Source: Calliphora vicina (taxonomy: Eukaryota; Arthropoda; Insecta; Diptera; Calliphoridae). From it: a stretch of 64,000 bases of DNA. The notes beneath the pieces are model-generated. The model did no database searches and had not been told where the DNA came from. It saw nothing but the letters and a program-made list of their open reading frames with translations. Every line of letters begins with the position of its first letter. Position 1 is the first letter of the stretch. This document shows, one piece after another, positions 32,395 to 43,185 of the stretch. Position numbers and translations under genes: made by a program. The stretch is taken from contig NC_088783.1 in NCBI RefSeq assembly GCF_958450345.1, forward strand, positions 100,001,302 through 100,065,301, written 5' to 3'.

Positions 32395-33345
32395 CCAAAA
32401 AAAAATATTTTTTTAACGGCAGTTTCAAAACTCCATTTTCAAAATTTTCAATATTTTGTTAAACAAATTTCAGAATTTTTTGATCATCTAAGTTAGGATT
32501 TATTAAGAATATAATATGAAATAAAAATATGAAAATATCTCGTATAGTTTTGCCGTACATGCAATTTTCGAGAAAAATAAATTATTTGGCCATATTTTGG
32601 TGACTGAGCTCAATTTCCTTACTGTTATGAATTTTACTTAGAACCTATTCATAATATTATAGTCCTGATAATTCTAAATATACTCTGAAAGATAGCGAAA
32701 TGTTATATATTTTTGGTCCGATTTTAATGAAACTTAAGAAAAATATCACAAGAATTCTAGTATTTATAATAACAGCACAAAAATGGAAATTAACTCTTAA
32801 TAGCACTTGGCGTTAAAATGACACTCAAATTTTAAAATCACGAAAAATACAGTCAATGTGAATGGTGCCAATTTTAATGTTTTTTTATAATTAAATAAAC
32901 TGAATCATTCAACCTATTTTTGAATTTAATAAATCAAAAGTACACTAAAGGGTTAAATTCAATTTTATTTTTCAAAAATCCTCAATAAAATTTTAATTAC
33001 ATTATTAAGGCAAAAATCAGATATAACACAATATTTTGCCGTTTTCATTAGAAATTCCAAATATTGAAAAAAATTTACCTTCACTATTTATGGGTTAACG
33101 TTTTTAGAATTACCTGGACTATAATATTCTCAACAGATTTTAGTTAAAATTAATAACAGTAAGGAAATTGAGCTCATACGCTAAAATATGGCCACAAATT
33201 AGTTTTTCTCGGAAATCGCAAAATTTATATCGCAGGTACGGAAAATCTGACATACTTTTTTCACATTTTTATTCCCTATTATGTTGTCAATAAAGCCTCA
33301 TGTGATGATCAAAAAATTCTGAATATTTGTTTAACAAAATTTTTG
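32395..33345. mobile_element. Foldback element F2, copy 2
   Basis: Left arm about 32400-32830 and right arm about 33030-33345 are inverted relative to each other: TTTTTTAACGGCAGTTTCAA...TTAAACAAATTTCAGAATTT on the left, AAATTCTGAATATTTGTTTAACAAAA-like sequence on the right. It matches 26766-29666 in both arms and in the TTAATAGCACTTGGCGTTAA block. Shorter and more decayed than copy 1; the outermost arm sequences are missing. Confidence 0.75.
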
Positions 33346-33599
33346 GTAGTATTTTATGTCATGTCGAAAGTTTTCAGCGGGTACCGTTTCAACATTTCAA
33401 ACATTTAGTTGAAGCTCCTTGCTGTTTAAATAATATGCCTATGGCATTTAATATAGGATATTTGATGTCGTCGATATAAACTTTTATTTCTATTATTTCG
33501 CCAACAATCATCAGTTTTGGTTGAAGAATGTTTCTCCCTTGCAACTTTAGGAGTTGAAGCTACATCTGTCGAATTGGCTGTCATTTATTCAGTTTGCTT

Positions 33600-33830
33600 G
33601 TTTATTTGGCAAAGGTGCTACACCCTTCATGCCACAGTGGACATTCTGCAAGAGCGATAGAGAGCATGGTCATCTCACGTGGAGTTGATCTGAACTGGCC
33701 ACCGAAATCGAACAATTTGACCACGTTATACTTTTTCTTCCGGCGTTTTCTTAAGTAGCAGGTCTATAAACAATAGTGGCCCTCATGACATCGGTCAAAT
33801 GTTCTATGCACCGGAGTCATGGAAAATATA
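33600..33830 (+). pseudogene. Tc1/mariner-type transposase remnant (NWPP block)
   Basis: Reads (K)GATP, then in a shifted frame HATVDILQER, then SRGVDLNWPPKSNNLTTLYF, FFRRFLK. This matches the second and third catalytic region of the mariner-related transposases with DGATCHTA...ISRxxDxNWPPRSCDLTPLDFFLWG (family knowledge). DGATCH is eroded, and the residue expected to be the last catalytic aspartate (LTPLD) is now Y. Several stops and frameshifts. A second fragment from the same kind of protein is at 34310-34490. Confidence 0.75.
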
Positions 33831-33902
33831 ACAGCGAAATAAATAAAATGTAAGTAAATAATAACTAACTTGACCATATATATTTCTCACTCCAAAGCTA
33901 TT

Positions 33903-34580
33903 TTTATACCCAGAATCAAAAAAGATGGGGGGTATATTGATTTTGTCATTCCGTTTGTAACATATCGAAATATCCTGGGTCCTCATAAGGTGCTATATAC
34001 TTCTATTCTCAACCAGAACCTTAAAATATTTTCCACTCAACCATGTATTTTGACGACAACGTCCAGTTCACCTTTAATGAGATTTGTCTGGAACGTAGGT
34101 ATCGTTGCAAGGCAAGCTACATTTTTTTATCACGGTATTTTAAATTGGTTTGAAATATTTAGTTTCTTAAAACGCACCCTTAAATGTTTTATATTATTTG
34201 GCAGTATAAACACTTCTGTCAAGATTTACTCTTTTTGGTGGAATTCAGGAGTAACGATTTGAAAATGTGAAAAATTATTACTATATTTATCTATTTCAGA
34301 AGTGTAATCTCGTTGGATTTAATTTTATGGGGTTACGTTAGGTCGTTAGTTTAAGCCAACAATTCTACAACTTTAAAGGATCGTTGGAACAATATTGAAT
34401 GCTCAATTGCCAACGTTTCGGTCGATATGTGTTGAAGAGTTGATAAAAAATTGTTCCAAAGAATGGAATGAAACTCGTACTTAAATTTAAAGGAATGACA
34501 TTAATTAAGGAAAAATTACATTTAAGGAAAAATTACATTTTAGGATATTTTTTCCTAACCTTTTCTTACTTGTTTTATAG
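33903..34580 (+). mobile_element. DINE-1-like repeat, TATACCCAGAAT type, with later material inside
   Basis: Starts TTTATACCCAGAATCAAAAA, with GGGGGGTATATTGATTTTGT and CATTCCGTTTGTAACATATC following, like 4035-4483. The 3' tail CTTTTCTTACTTGTTTT at about 34559-34575 resembles the tails of the other DINE-like families. Between them lies unrelated sequence and the transposase fragment at 34310-34490. I infer one element with an insertion, but two neighbouring fragments are also possible. Confidence 0.45.
34310..34490 (+). pseudogene. Tc1/mariner-type transposase C-terminal remnant
   Basis: Reads LDLILWGYVRSLV, stop, ANNSTTLKDRWNNIECSIAN, VSVDMC, stop, RVDKKLFQR. LxLWGYVKSLVYAxxPxTxxxLxxNIxxxIAxV is the C-terminal block of the same transposase group as 33600-33830. 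The two fragments overlap in homology around FFLWGYVK, so they derive from separate copies or a duplication. Two stops. Confidence 0.72.
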
Positions 34581-35849
34581 GGTTTATAGAAGTCGGTATC
34601 GTCACATAAAACAATTATAAGTTCACTACATACAACCTACAAACACATAACGCAAATTACTTTTGAATAGTGCATCACTTAGGAGTTGAGTTTATCCTGC
34701 ATTCGAATTAGAACAAATCTCAAGAGTTTATTATTGTTTATAGGGGCATTTGTTTAATCAGATAACTCAATTATCCGTGCGAGCATAAACAACAAATGGA
34801 CTTGTATGTATTTACAACATTCATTTAGTGCAACAAAAATTGGATTTACAAGTCAGAGGGCGAGTGAATGTGGCAACGAGTTTGTTATTATCCGCGTGCA
34901 AATGAATTGTAAACGTGAGTTTTATGGTCATTTAGTGTAATAATACATTTTATGACTGTGATGGGTTGTTGGGTTGGTTGGTCGGATGATCGCTTGCAAT
35001 GTTTGGTGAGCTTAAATACAGATCATTTCATAAATAAAGAAAACTTGCAAGATGCAAGTAAACAGTTCCCACTCTTACATACACAGAGAATATTTTAAAG
35101 GTTTTGTTGATTTAATAGAAATCCCATACAATTTCTCAAACTGAAAATGCTGGTTAAACCGACTTGAACTGACTTATTGCTAGTTGGAGCCTAACTTACG
35201 TCGATCTAGATATTTATTAAGGAAATTGGTTTTTGCATTTTGCATACAATATCTTATTTTGATTTTATCCTCATAATTCTGTCAGTGCACAAACATAAAT
35301 CGTGAATTACAGCAGCATTCTTTTGGTTGGCTTGTAATTCTAGACAGACAACTTTTTCTCCATTGAAATTAGTACAAGTATGAATGTGTTTTCAATTGAT
35401 TTACCATGCTCTTGTTGCTTTTCTAGAGGTTAAGAGTTCTTTTTCAGTTCCACCTTTTTGTGATTTAGTTGTATAGTGCCAGTGTTGTAACAGTTTGACT
35501 AAAAACGACAAAAAAAATGGTTTGCGCGCTTACAAGCATCCACAGATCAACTGTAATGTCCATAATTTTTTCATCTCAAACTTTAAAAGATGATACTATT
35601 GCTATACTGACTTCCAATATCAGTGTCCGGAAAATGGGATAGATTTGGCAAATTCTGTAAATGTAAATTATATTTTTGCTTCGCATCTTGGAATAATTAA
35701 AAGCTATATGCTGATGCTTGACAAATATGGCCCTTTAATGAAGAGGAACCTTATAATTTTGGGTTGATGGTAAACGAATACAGCCATATATACCACAGCC
35801 TAAAAAGATAGACATTATATATTATATATTTGCATCGAAACTTTCTTTC
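34581..35849. other. No gene recognised
   Basis: AT-rich sequence with no coding or repeat signal beyond a short GGTTGGTTGGT run near 34972. Nothing annotated. Confidence 0.45.
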
Positions 35850-36715
35850 TAAGTTTGGGAATTTTTTAAAACTATTGAAATTGATTTTTTATGGTAGAAA
35901 TTTATTTTAGAAAGGAAAAAATGTAATTCCCAATTACTTTTTAAAAATTCCCCAAAATCCCCTTCAGCGGTGAAGTTTTAAATTGGCTTTTGGAAGCAAT
36001 TTTAAGCGATTTCTTAACATTTCTAGCTTATAGAACTTAATTACTTAATTAATTTAAAAATTAATATTTTGTTCACTCCCAAAAACATTTTCAAAAATCC
36101 CCTAAATGGGGAGGATTTTCATTATTTTTGGGAATTTTTAAAACTGATGAAATTGATATTTAATGGTAGAAAATTACTTTAGAAAGGAAAAAAATTAATT
36201 CCCATTTACTTTTTAAAAATTCTCCTTAAACGGGGAAGTTTTAAATTGGCTACTGGTGGAAATTTTAAGCAATTAATTTTTTAAAACTGATGAAATTGAT
36301 ATTTAATGGTAGAAAATTACTTTAAAAAGGAAAAAATTTAATTCCCATTTATTTTTTAAAAATGTCCCAAAAATCCCTTTTAACGGGGAAGGTTTAAATT
36401 GGATACTGGTGGAAATTTTAAGCAATTATAGGAAAAGTAATGTGTTATTTTGGTTTAGAAACATAAAATCGAAATTCCCATTTACTTTTCAAATATTCCC
36501 CAAAATCCCTTAAACTGGGAAGTTTTCAATTTACTTTTGGGAATTTTTAAAACTGCAGAAATTGATGTTATTGATTGAAATTTACTTTATAAAGAAAAAA
36601 AAAATAATTCCCAATTACTTTTTAAAAATTTCCCAAAATCCCCTTAAACGGGGAAGTTTTAAAATGGCTTTTGGGAATTTTTTAAAACTGCAGAAATTTA
36701 ATGTTTTGTTAAGTT
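35850..36715. repeat. Degenerate tandem array, roughly 130-280-bp units
   Basis: At least five imperfect units, each containing TTTTTAAAACTGATGAAATT, GATATTTAATGGTAGAAA, AGAAAGGAAAAAA, ATTCCCATTTACTTTTTAAA and GGGGAAGTTTTAAATTGG. Units start near 35865, 36145, 36275, 36545 and 36680; some are partial or expanded. It has a satellite-like character, without coding capacity or relation to the mobile elements around it. Confidence 0.7.
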
Positions 36716-39142
36716 TAAATAAACACAGCTTTAAATATACGTTTTAATTGACAACACTGATGCCAGAGTTTGACCAAATTGAGAATTTAATATCACCATA
36801 CAAGCGTTGGCAAAATCGTGTTGTACAATCACCAAAAAGGTTTAATAATTTTACCACATCCTTCGCACCTTTAGAAAAGGTTCGTTTGATTTGTTTAGCC
36901 AGGCATTAAAGAAATAACTCGCGGTTATAAGGTTTTTTTTCAAATGTTCGTTTAAAATGATGATGATTGTAAAGCAACATTAAATAAATGGTAAATTTTA
37001 GGAACAAAGTTTCTTATTCTGAATGGGAAAAATTTCACGGGAATTCCGTAGAATATTTTTTTTAGAAAATACCGGGACATTGTGAAGTGAAACTTTTGTC
37101 ATAATCGACAAATTGTAATAAAAATAATTGGGAAATAAATTTGCCATTTCTAACTGGCTAAACCAATTATCTTGAAATTTCCCATAGGAGTAGTATTCCA
37201 GTCTATTTTTTGAAGATGTTCCCTAAAGAACCCTTGGGAGCAGCCCTTTTAGTTTAGCCCTGTGGGGTCTAAACTAAATTTTAAAACTCTCGCAAATTTC
37301 TTGTGGTTTATAGTTAATACTGAACTCAAAAATAACTTTAACACTCAGTTGTAAATATATTTTCGAATTGCCAAAAAGTACCAAATACAAATATGTATTT
37401 GATATTTTTAATAAGTAAAAAATATGTCTGGAAATTTATTTCAAAATGTTTCTCTTTTCAAAAACATAAAATCATTATCTTTTGAGAAATAACCCCAATG
37501 GCTTCTAAACAATTTTACGCTTAAAATTAGCCCACTGGGACTTATGCATATATTCGTATCAGCATAAGGCAATCGAAGTGAGGAGTGTGTTGAGGATTTC
37601 ACACAACAAATTTTACGCCTTTTTCGCTAAAATTCCACGGGAATCATGTAAAAGAACTCAAACTTAAAATACACACAAAACAACCACCAAAACTGTAACG
37701 TTAATCCCAGAAAGCAAGTGAAAATTATTCGAAACTACTGGTTTCACATCAATTTAACACACTGAAGGGATTTAAGGATTTCAAATTCCTTGATATGCCC
37801 ACCAAAACAATCGCTAAGTAGAAATCAAAAAATATGATTTCTGTTTTTGCAAAACTATTCAGGAGTATTAAAGATGTAGAAGAGATATAATAACTTGAAA
37901 GAATGAAATCATTTAGAAAATGAAATTGAGAATTGTAATCACTCTATTACATTAATATTAACTAACATAATAGAGTTTTTCAGGCACTTTCCTAGTATTT
38001 CTTTGTAAATTTCAAAACTATAATACATATTTAGAATATCAATGCTTTAACGTTGCCGAAAATATTTTTCAATTTCAATACTATTAGAGTTATATAATAA
38101 GTACTAATAGAGTGTACGTATGTACAATACAACAGGAGCAAACGAACAGTATTGGTGTAAGCAAAATATTACCAATTTGATAAATTTGGCAGACAGAATT
38201 CATTATTTGAAAACCCTGCTACCAACGTACTCATAAACTTGCCTCAAAGTCCTTATTAAGCCCAAAATACGTGTGCGAAAAGAAGGCAGAGACAGCCGAC
38301 AAACTCCAAAGAATTTTCAATGCAATTTAATCAATCGAAACCGATTTGTCGGCTTAACATGTTTCCATCAGCTTTCACAGCCTCAAAATGAGGGGTGGTT
38401 GAATGAACAAATGACTCTTGATCCTTATTTTAATGCAATAATAAATGATACATAATTCCTAAAGAGGCTGTTTGTTTGTTTATTTGTTTTGCCGGTAATG
38501 CTGCTCATTTCTTTTCGTAACAATTTCTGTTTTTTTTTTCTTAATGTGGAGTGGTGCAACAATGACACCCTCCTTTACAAAGCCACGTTACTGAGCACAT
38601 AGTGAGGAACTTGTTCGAGTTTTGTTTCGAATATGATACCTTTTAGTTGTAATTTTGGTTTACCGAAAGAACACACGTTGTGGCTTTGTTGCACAACGAT
38701 TTGTTGTCCTTTTAATCCTATTGAGTTATTTAAAAAAACTGACACAATCTTTACACAGCTTTGTGTGTTTTTACACTTGCACCTCGTATGACAGCATTTT
38801 ATATTCATCACAACAATTAATGACATTTGTTGTCTGAGCAAAAGCACTAACAATTTTGTCATAACGAAGCAATAATACTAATAAATGGAGACTATACCTG
38901 ATAATCTTTTATCTTGACAACAACTTTGACGTTTATCATGATTCAAATTTATCAGGTATAGACAGGGGGTTAATAAAATTTATATTTTCTTTTGCCAAAT
39001 ATAATATATCAATACCTATTATATGAAATTTTTAAAACAACAGACAATTATAAAGAACATATTTTAAATCCAATGAAGTGAGCAGTTAAATTCACATTAT
39101 ATATTTCCACCAAATATACAGAATTTCCAGGGAAATAACAGA
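36716..39142. other. No gene recognised; short hairpin
   Basis: AT-rich, no domain-bearing frame. Frames at 38273-38455 and 38575-38862 have no recognisable family. At 38887-38956 CTATACCTGATAA and TTATCAGGTATAG form a 13-bp inverted pair about 45 bases apart, perhaps a tiny MITE. Confidence 0.4.
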
Positions 39143-41100
39143 ATGCTACTTGGCGATTTTAATGCTCATCAAGAGAGTCGGCACTCTCAGTTACCTAATG
39201 ATCTCCGCGGTATTCCCATTGCCTACCAGATAGAAGAGTCGGACTTTGCTGCTATATACGAAGACTACTTTACCAGAGTAACGGCTAGATGTTACAGCTC
39301 CTCATACATTTCCATTGTCTGTATGTTTGTATACTACATGCGTTTACAACAGGGATGGCATTATTTGGTACAATTTAAAAATTTCCAACATTCGATTTAT
39401 AATTGATTTTAAATGGTAAAAACAAATAATTTAACTTATTTTGACTTAAATTTAATCGATAAAAATCTTTCATTGGAAGATGTTGTTAGATGAACGAAGG
39501 TAAACAAATATTCAGAGCGCATGGTGGGCCGGAAATAACTATAAAAATTGAAGTGTAAGTACATTTTTGGAACAAAGATTTTAAAATTAAAAATTAATCA
39601 AATGAATTAATTTTCTCCAGAATTTTGCAAAATTGTAAGATTAATTTTGTGTATTCCTCATTTATCAACAAATGTGTAAGTTACTTTTTTCTATCATAAA
39701 TATATTAGCGGTATTCACTGTTAAGTGCGAATGGTCTAGCATCATTGCAAATGCAAAATTTTACCGTAATCCAATAACAAAATACACACAAAAACATTTA
39801 CAATTTTGCATTTGCAATGATGCAATACCATTTGCACTTAATACTGAACTCCGCTATTAACAATAAAAAATGTGTTTTGGTACAATTATAGTAAACAAAA
39901 TTTACAATTATAAAGGTTGATAGGTACAATTTTAATGTTATTTGCCATCCCTGCTTTACAAACTGCATTGACGAATCCCATCGACACTTGTCCTCCCCAC
40001 ATGTGCAAAGAGGGAGAGAAATATTTTAGGAGGACACTTTATTTCAGCAGGAAGAATCCTAAACATTAGACCATATTATTCCAAAAGCTCTGGTCTACCA
40101 TGAAAATTCTATCTGGTAATAAGTAAGATCCCTCCTTGCGGAATCGGACCAAAAGTGCAATTTGGGAACCAAGAACCTCAAAAGAGATTCTGAGCTGTTT
40201 TCTTCAATTATGATGTCATGCACTAGATTTGGAATAACATAAAGAAATTTTAGGTCTATCGGTTTGCCAATTGCTTATTCTAGACATGTGGATATTTACC
40301 CGCATCATTCCCATTCTAAAACCAGACATACCCGCTGCTCTCGGAGAATAAATCCGTGCGATAACCCTTTTGTCACCCGTCACACCCCAAATTTACTTAA
40401 GGGCAGCGAACAGCACAACCACAACTAATAACGTCTATCAGCATCGGCCTTGGCAAAGTACTATTTGCTTTGGATCTAGCCAAAGCCATTGTCACAATTG
40501 ATCACTCTACGCTTATAAATAACATCTCGAACTTTTCCCAACGATGTCAAACTCTGTGTTGTTAATTAACTCTCAGTTTAGAGGCCAAATATCCAAGTAT
40601 CACAAGATGAAAATGGGTGTGAATCGAGGAGGAGTACAGTCACCAATGTTCTTCAATATTTAACTTGTCATGCTTCTTGCAGCAATCCAAAACGTCTCAA
40701 TTCTCATCTGTTATGTACATAGACGAGATAAGTGCCAAAATTGTCCAATGTCTGGCCTTTCTACAGGAACGCAAACATAGGTTATCAACAACAAATTCAA
40801 CGATGTTCCTCTTCCCCTCATGGAACAAGGTAGTCGCGAGGTTCTTTACATCTCGGTCGATGGAAGACGAATTCGTACGATATAAAATCCCAAAATCTTA
40901 GGAGTAGTCTTGGACAGCTTCCTACATTTTTCGTCGCACGTAAATCTTGGTGCCTGAGTAAAAATCAATTGGTTGCTCTATTCTCAACTAAGCCGCTGCA
41001 ATATGGACCACATTTATCAGTAACACCCAATGGAGAGGTTTATAAGCGGATCAGAACAATGCGCAATCGTTTGTGTCAAAATGACGAATGAGGATCATCT
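39143..41100 (+). pseudogene. Jockey-type LINE, endonuclease and RT fossil
   Basis: Starts in the endonuclease: LLGDFNAHQESRHSQLPNDL, RGIPIAYQIEESDF, TRVTARCYSSSYISIV (GDFNAH and the TR...SSPDISI blocks). After a MITE it resumes with SAGRILNIRPYY. RT blocks follow in changing frames: IPILKPD, VLFALDLAKAIVTIDHSTL (motif A; the usual KAFDTVDH aspartate is lost), GVNRGGVQSPMFFN (motif B), and VDGRRIRTI / NPKILGVVLDSFLHFSSHV (thumb). The YADD box is degraded. Many stops and frameshifts; ORF1 and the 5' end are absent. The clade call (Jockey superfamily) is from the motif wording. Confidence 0.85.
39350..39953. mobile_element. hAT MITE inside the LINE, with inner palindrome
   Basis: A 604-bp element with perfect 11-bp ends CAGGGATGGCA and further imperfect pairing (GGTACAATTT on both sides). 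The flanks GTTTACAA (39342-39349) and CTTTACAA (39954-39961) agree at 7 of 8 positions, a hAT-type duplication. Inside, 39706-39856 is a second nested inverted repeat (TAGCGGTATTCA with AAGTGCGAATGG on the left, the complements on the right, closing on TTGCAAATGCAAAATT), probably another small MITE. Non-coding. Confidence 0.82.
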
Positions 41101-41939
41101 ACATGAGTAGATCAGGTAATATAATGTTTTACTTTGAAATTTATTTTAACATTGATGTAGACCTCTCGATCTCAAAACAATTGTTGATCGATAAAATCAT
41201 TGCACTAGGGATAGGTGTAACACAATTTCTTTCCGAGAGTAGATTGTGTAACTAAAGTATTACGTACATATGTATGTATATTTGTTTGTATCTACATATG
41301 TATGTATGGAAGTGTGTTTGACATACTGTTACTGTTATTTAGATCATTTAATTGTGATAAAAACCAAAACAAGTTCTATTCCTTGTATTCCACTATTCTT
41401 TATTTAATGTTGTAGTTGCTATTTTAGATGTTCCCACTGTTCGTCCTTCTTTTGTTCAGGGTTGTGTTTTTGTGTGTTTATTTACACAAACATTTGTTGT
41501 TTTATTTTTCTTAATGGTGTCATTGCATCTTGGTGGTGGTTGGTTGATTGTACCAAATTTGCTTGTAGTATTTGGTTGACTGCTCTGGATGCTGGAAATA
41601 ATTTGAAAATTGCTTTTTATTTACTTTTTTGTTGTTACTAATGCTGCTGCGGCTGCTGCTGCTCCTGTTTATTACTGTTTTATGAAGGTCGGTCGCGTGC
41701 ACATTGATCTCAGATAAGTTTAAATAAATAATAAAATTTGATTTGATAAGTATTGCTCGTATTTCAAACCATATTCGTTCGTATTAAGGCATAATTTCAT
41801 TCGTATCTTGTACAAAGATTTAATTTACTCATCTTTTACGGCTGAAATATGATGTTTTCCAAAATGAACTGAAATTCTAATTTGAAGTGAAACTGGAAAA
41901 AAGAAAACGCAAATGTGAATGACTTCATATGGTTTTAAG
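41101..41939. other. No gene; microsatellites
   Basis: Non-coding. ATGTATGTA-type repeats near 41267-41305 and an interrupted (GCT)n run at about 41640-41668. The 8-mer GTTTTAAG at 41932-41939 is the left target duplication of the next element. Confidence 0.55.
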
Positions 41940-43110
41940 CAGGGACATAACTGTTATAACCAATATTGGAAAAAATCCTGAAATAATTGTTTATCAAGAA
42001 TTTTTGAAAAATGGTCCCTGAATAACAGTTAAAAATAACCAATATTATTTTGGTCTTTGGTAACCATTATAAACGATTTTTATTTCATTTGGTCTTCAAT
42101 AACCATTATGAAAGATTTTTATTTTTTTAGGTCTTTGATAACTATTATTAAAGGTTTTTATTTTTTTTGGTCTTCCGTAAACATTATGAGTACCAACAAA
42201 GTTTTTTGGTCGCATGGACCTGGTTTTCTTGTATTTTAAAATAGACAGAGAAAGATAAATTGTTCCAGAATTTCATAAGAATCAAGAATATTTATGATTA
42301 TAAACAGTTTTCTTTTAAAATGTGCAATATGTGATAGCTATGACTAATTATGGACAAATCGGCATAAAATTAAGTGACATGTCTTCTGTATATATGAAAG
42401 TTATTTGTGCTAAATTTTATTTGAATACCAACATTTTTAAGAAATCTATACTCGTTAAAATGCTTTTCGGAAGTGGGCCTTGTATGGAAGCTATGACTAA
42501 TTATGGACCAGTCGTCACAAAATTTAGTAGTGAGAGTTCGGCTTATATAAAACTTATTTGTGCTGAATTTGGTTTGGATATCTATATAACTAAGATATTT
42601 ATGAGTGATTATCTATTTTCAGATAGGACAATCGTTTGGGGGCTAGGAGAAATAATAGACCGATTTTAACCAAATTCAATAGACTTCGTCCTTGGGGCAC
42701 TATACGCTATATCACTATGGTGGTGTAGGGTATAAATATTTGTAATGGCTGTAGTCTATCGAAGACCAAAAAAATAAAATTTTTTTATAATGGTTATCAA
42801 AGACCAAAAAAATAAAAATCATTCATAATGGTTATTGAAGACCAAAAAAATAAAAATCTTTCATAATGGTTATCAGAGACCGAAATAAATAAAAATCTTT
42901 CATTATGATTATTGAAGACCAAAAAAAATAAAAATCTTTCATAATGGTTATCAAAGACCTAAAAAAATTAAAATTTTTCATAATGGTTATCATAGACTAA
43001 AATTTTTTTGAGTTATTTTTAATTGTTATTACGGGACCTATTTTTTTGCAGTTATTTTTTCTATAACCAATTGCTTATTTAAAAAAAATAACAGTTATTT
43101 CGGGTCCCTG
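41940..43110. mobile_element. hAT foldback element with 38-39-bp tandem arms
   Basis: Starts CAGGGACATAACTGTTATAA and ends (inward from 43110) CAGGGACCCGAAATAACTGT, flanked by a perfect 8-bp duplication GTTTTAAG (41932-41939 and 43111-43118). The arms consist of tandem repeats in opposite orientation: on the left at least four units with 'TGGTCTT' at 42052, 42091, 42130 and 42169 (period 39); on the right seven 'AGACC/T' units at 42763, 42801, 42839, 42877, 42916, 42955 and 42994 (period 38-39). The middle holds a DINE-like fragment. There is no protein-coding capacity; it would depend on a hAT transposase. Confidence 0.9.
42325..42740 (-). mobile_element. DINE-1-like repeat (TATACCCTACACC type) in hAT foldback
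   Basis: Reverse copy. 'CTATGACTAATTATGGAC' occurs twice (about 42338 and 42491), followed by 'GGGGGCTAGGAGAAATAATA', 'AATAGACTTCGTCCTTGGG' and ending 'CACTATGGTGGTGTAGGGTA' at about 42734. The region between the CTTGGG and CACTATGG blocks is deleted. It forms the spacer between the tandem arms of the host element. Confidence 0.78.
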
Positions 43111-43163
43111 GTTTTAAGTAATTTATTTCTTTGTTATTCTTTTGATGTTTATTTATCACAAGG

Positions 43164-43185
43164 TATTTACTACGCGTAGTAAATA
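43164..43185. repeat. Perfect 22-bp palindrome at foldback border
   Basis: Centre ACTACGCGTAGT, extending to TATTTA/TAAATA on each side. It lies between the right target duplication of the hAT foldback (43118) and the left end of the large palindrome (43183), overlapping the latter by three bases. On the far side (about 45478-45500) there is a related ACGTAGCTACGT palindrome. Confidence 0.8.

Noticed and set aside
33870..34262. 130-residue open frame as a host gene
   Set aside because: It begins in a DINE-like repeat (IPRIKKDGGYIDFVIPF is the translated TATACCCAGAAT block) and has no domain features.
42757..43005. CRISPR-like array of regular 38-39-bp repeats
   Set aside because: Units are contiguous without spacers, AT-rich, mirrored by an inverted array at 42052-42185, and enclosed by hAT ends; the genome is clearly eukaryotic.
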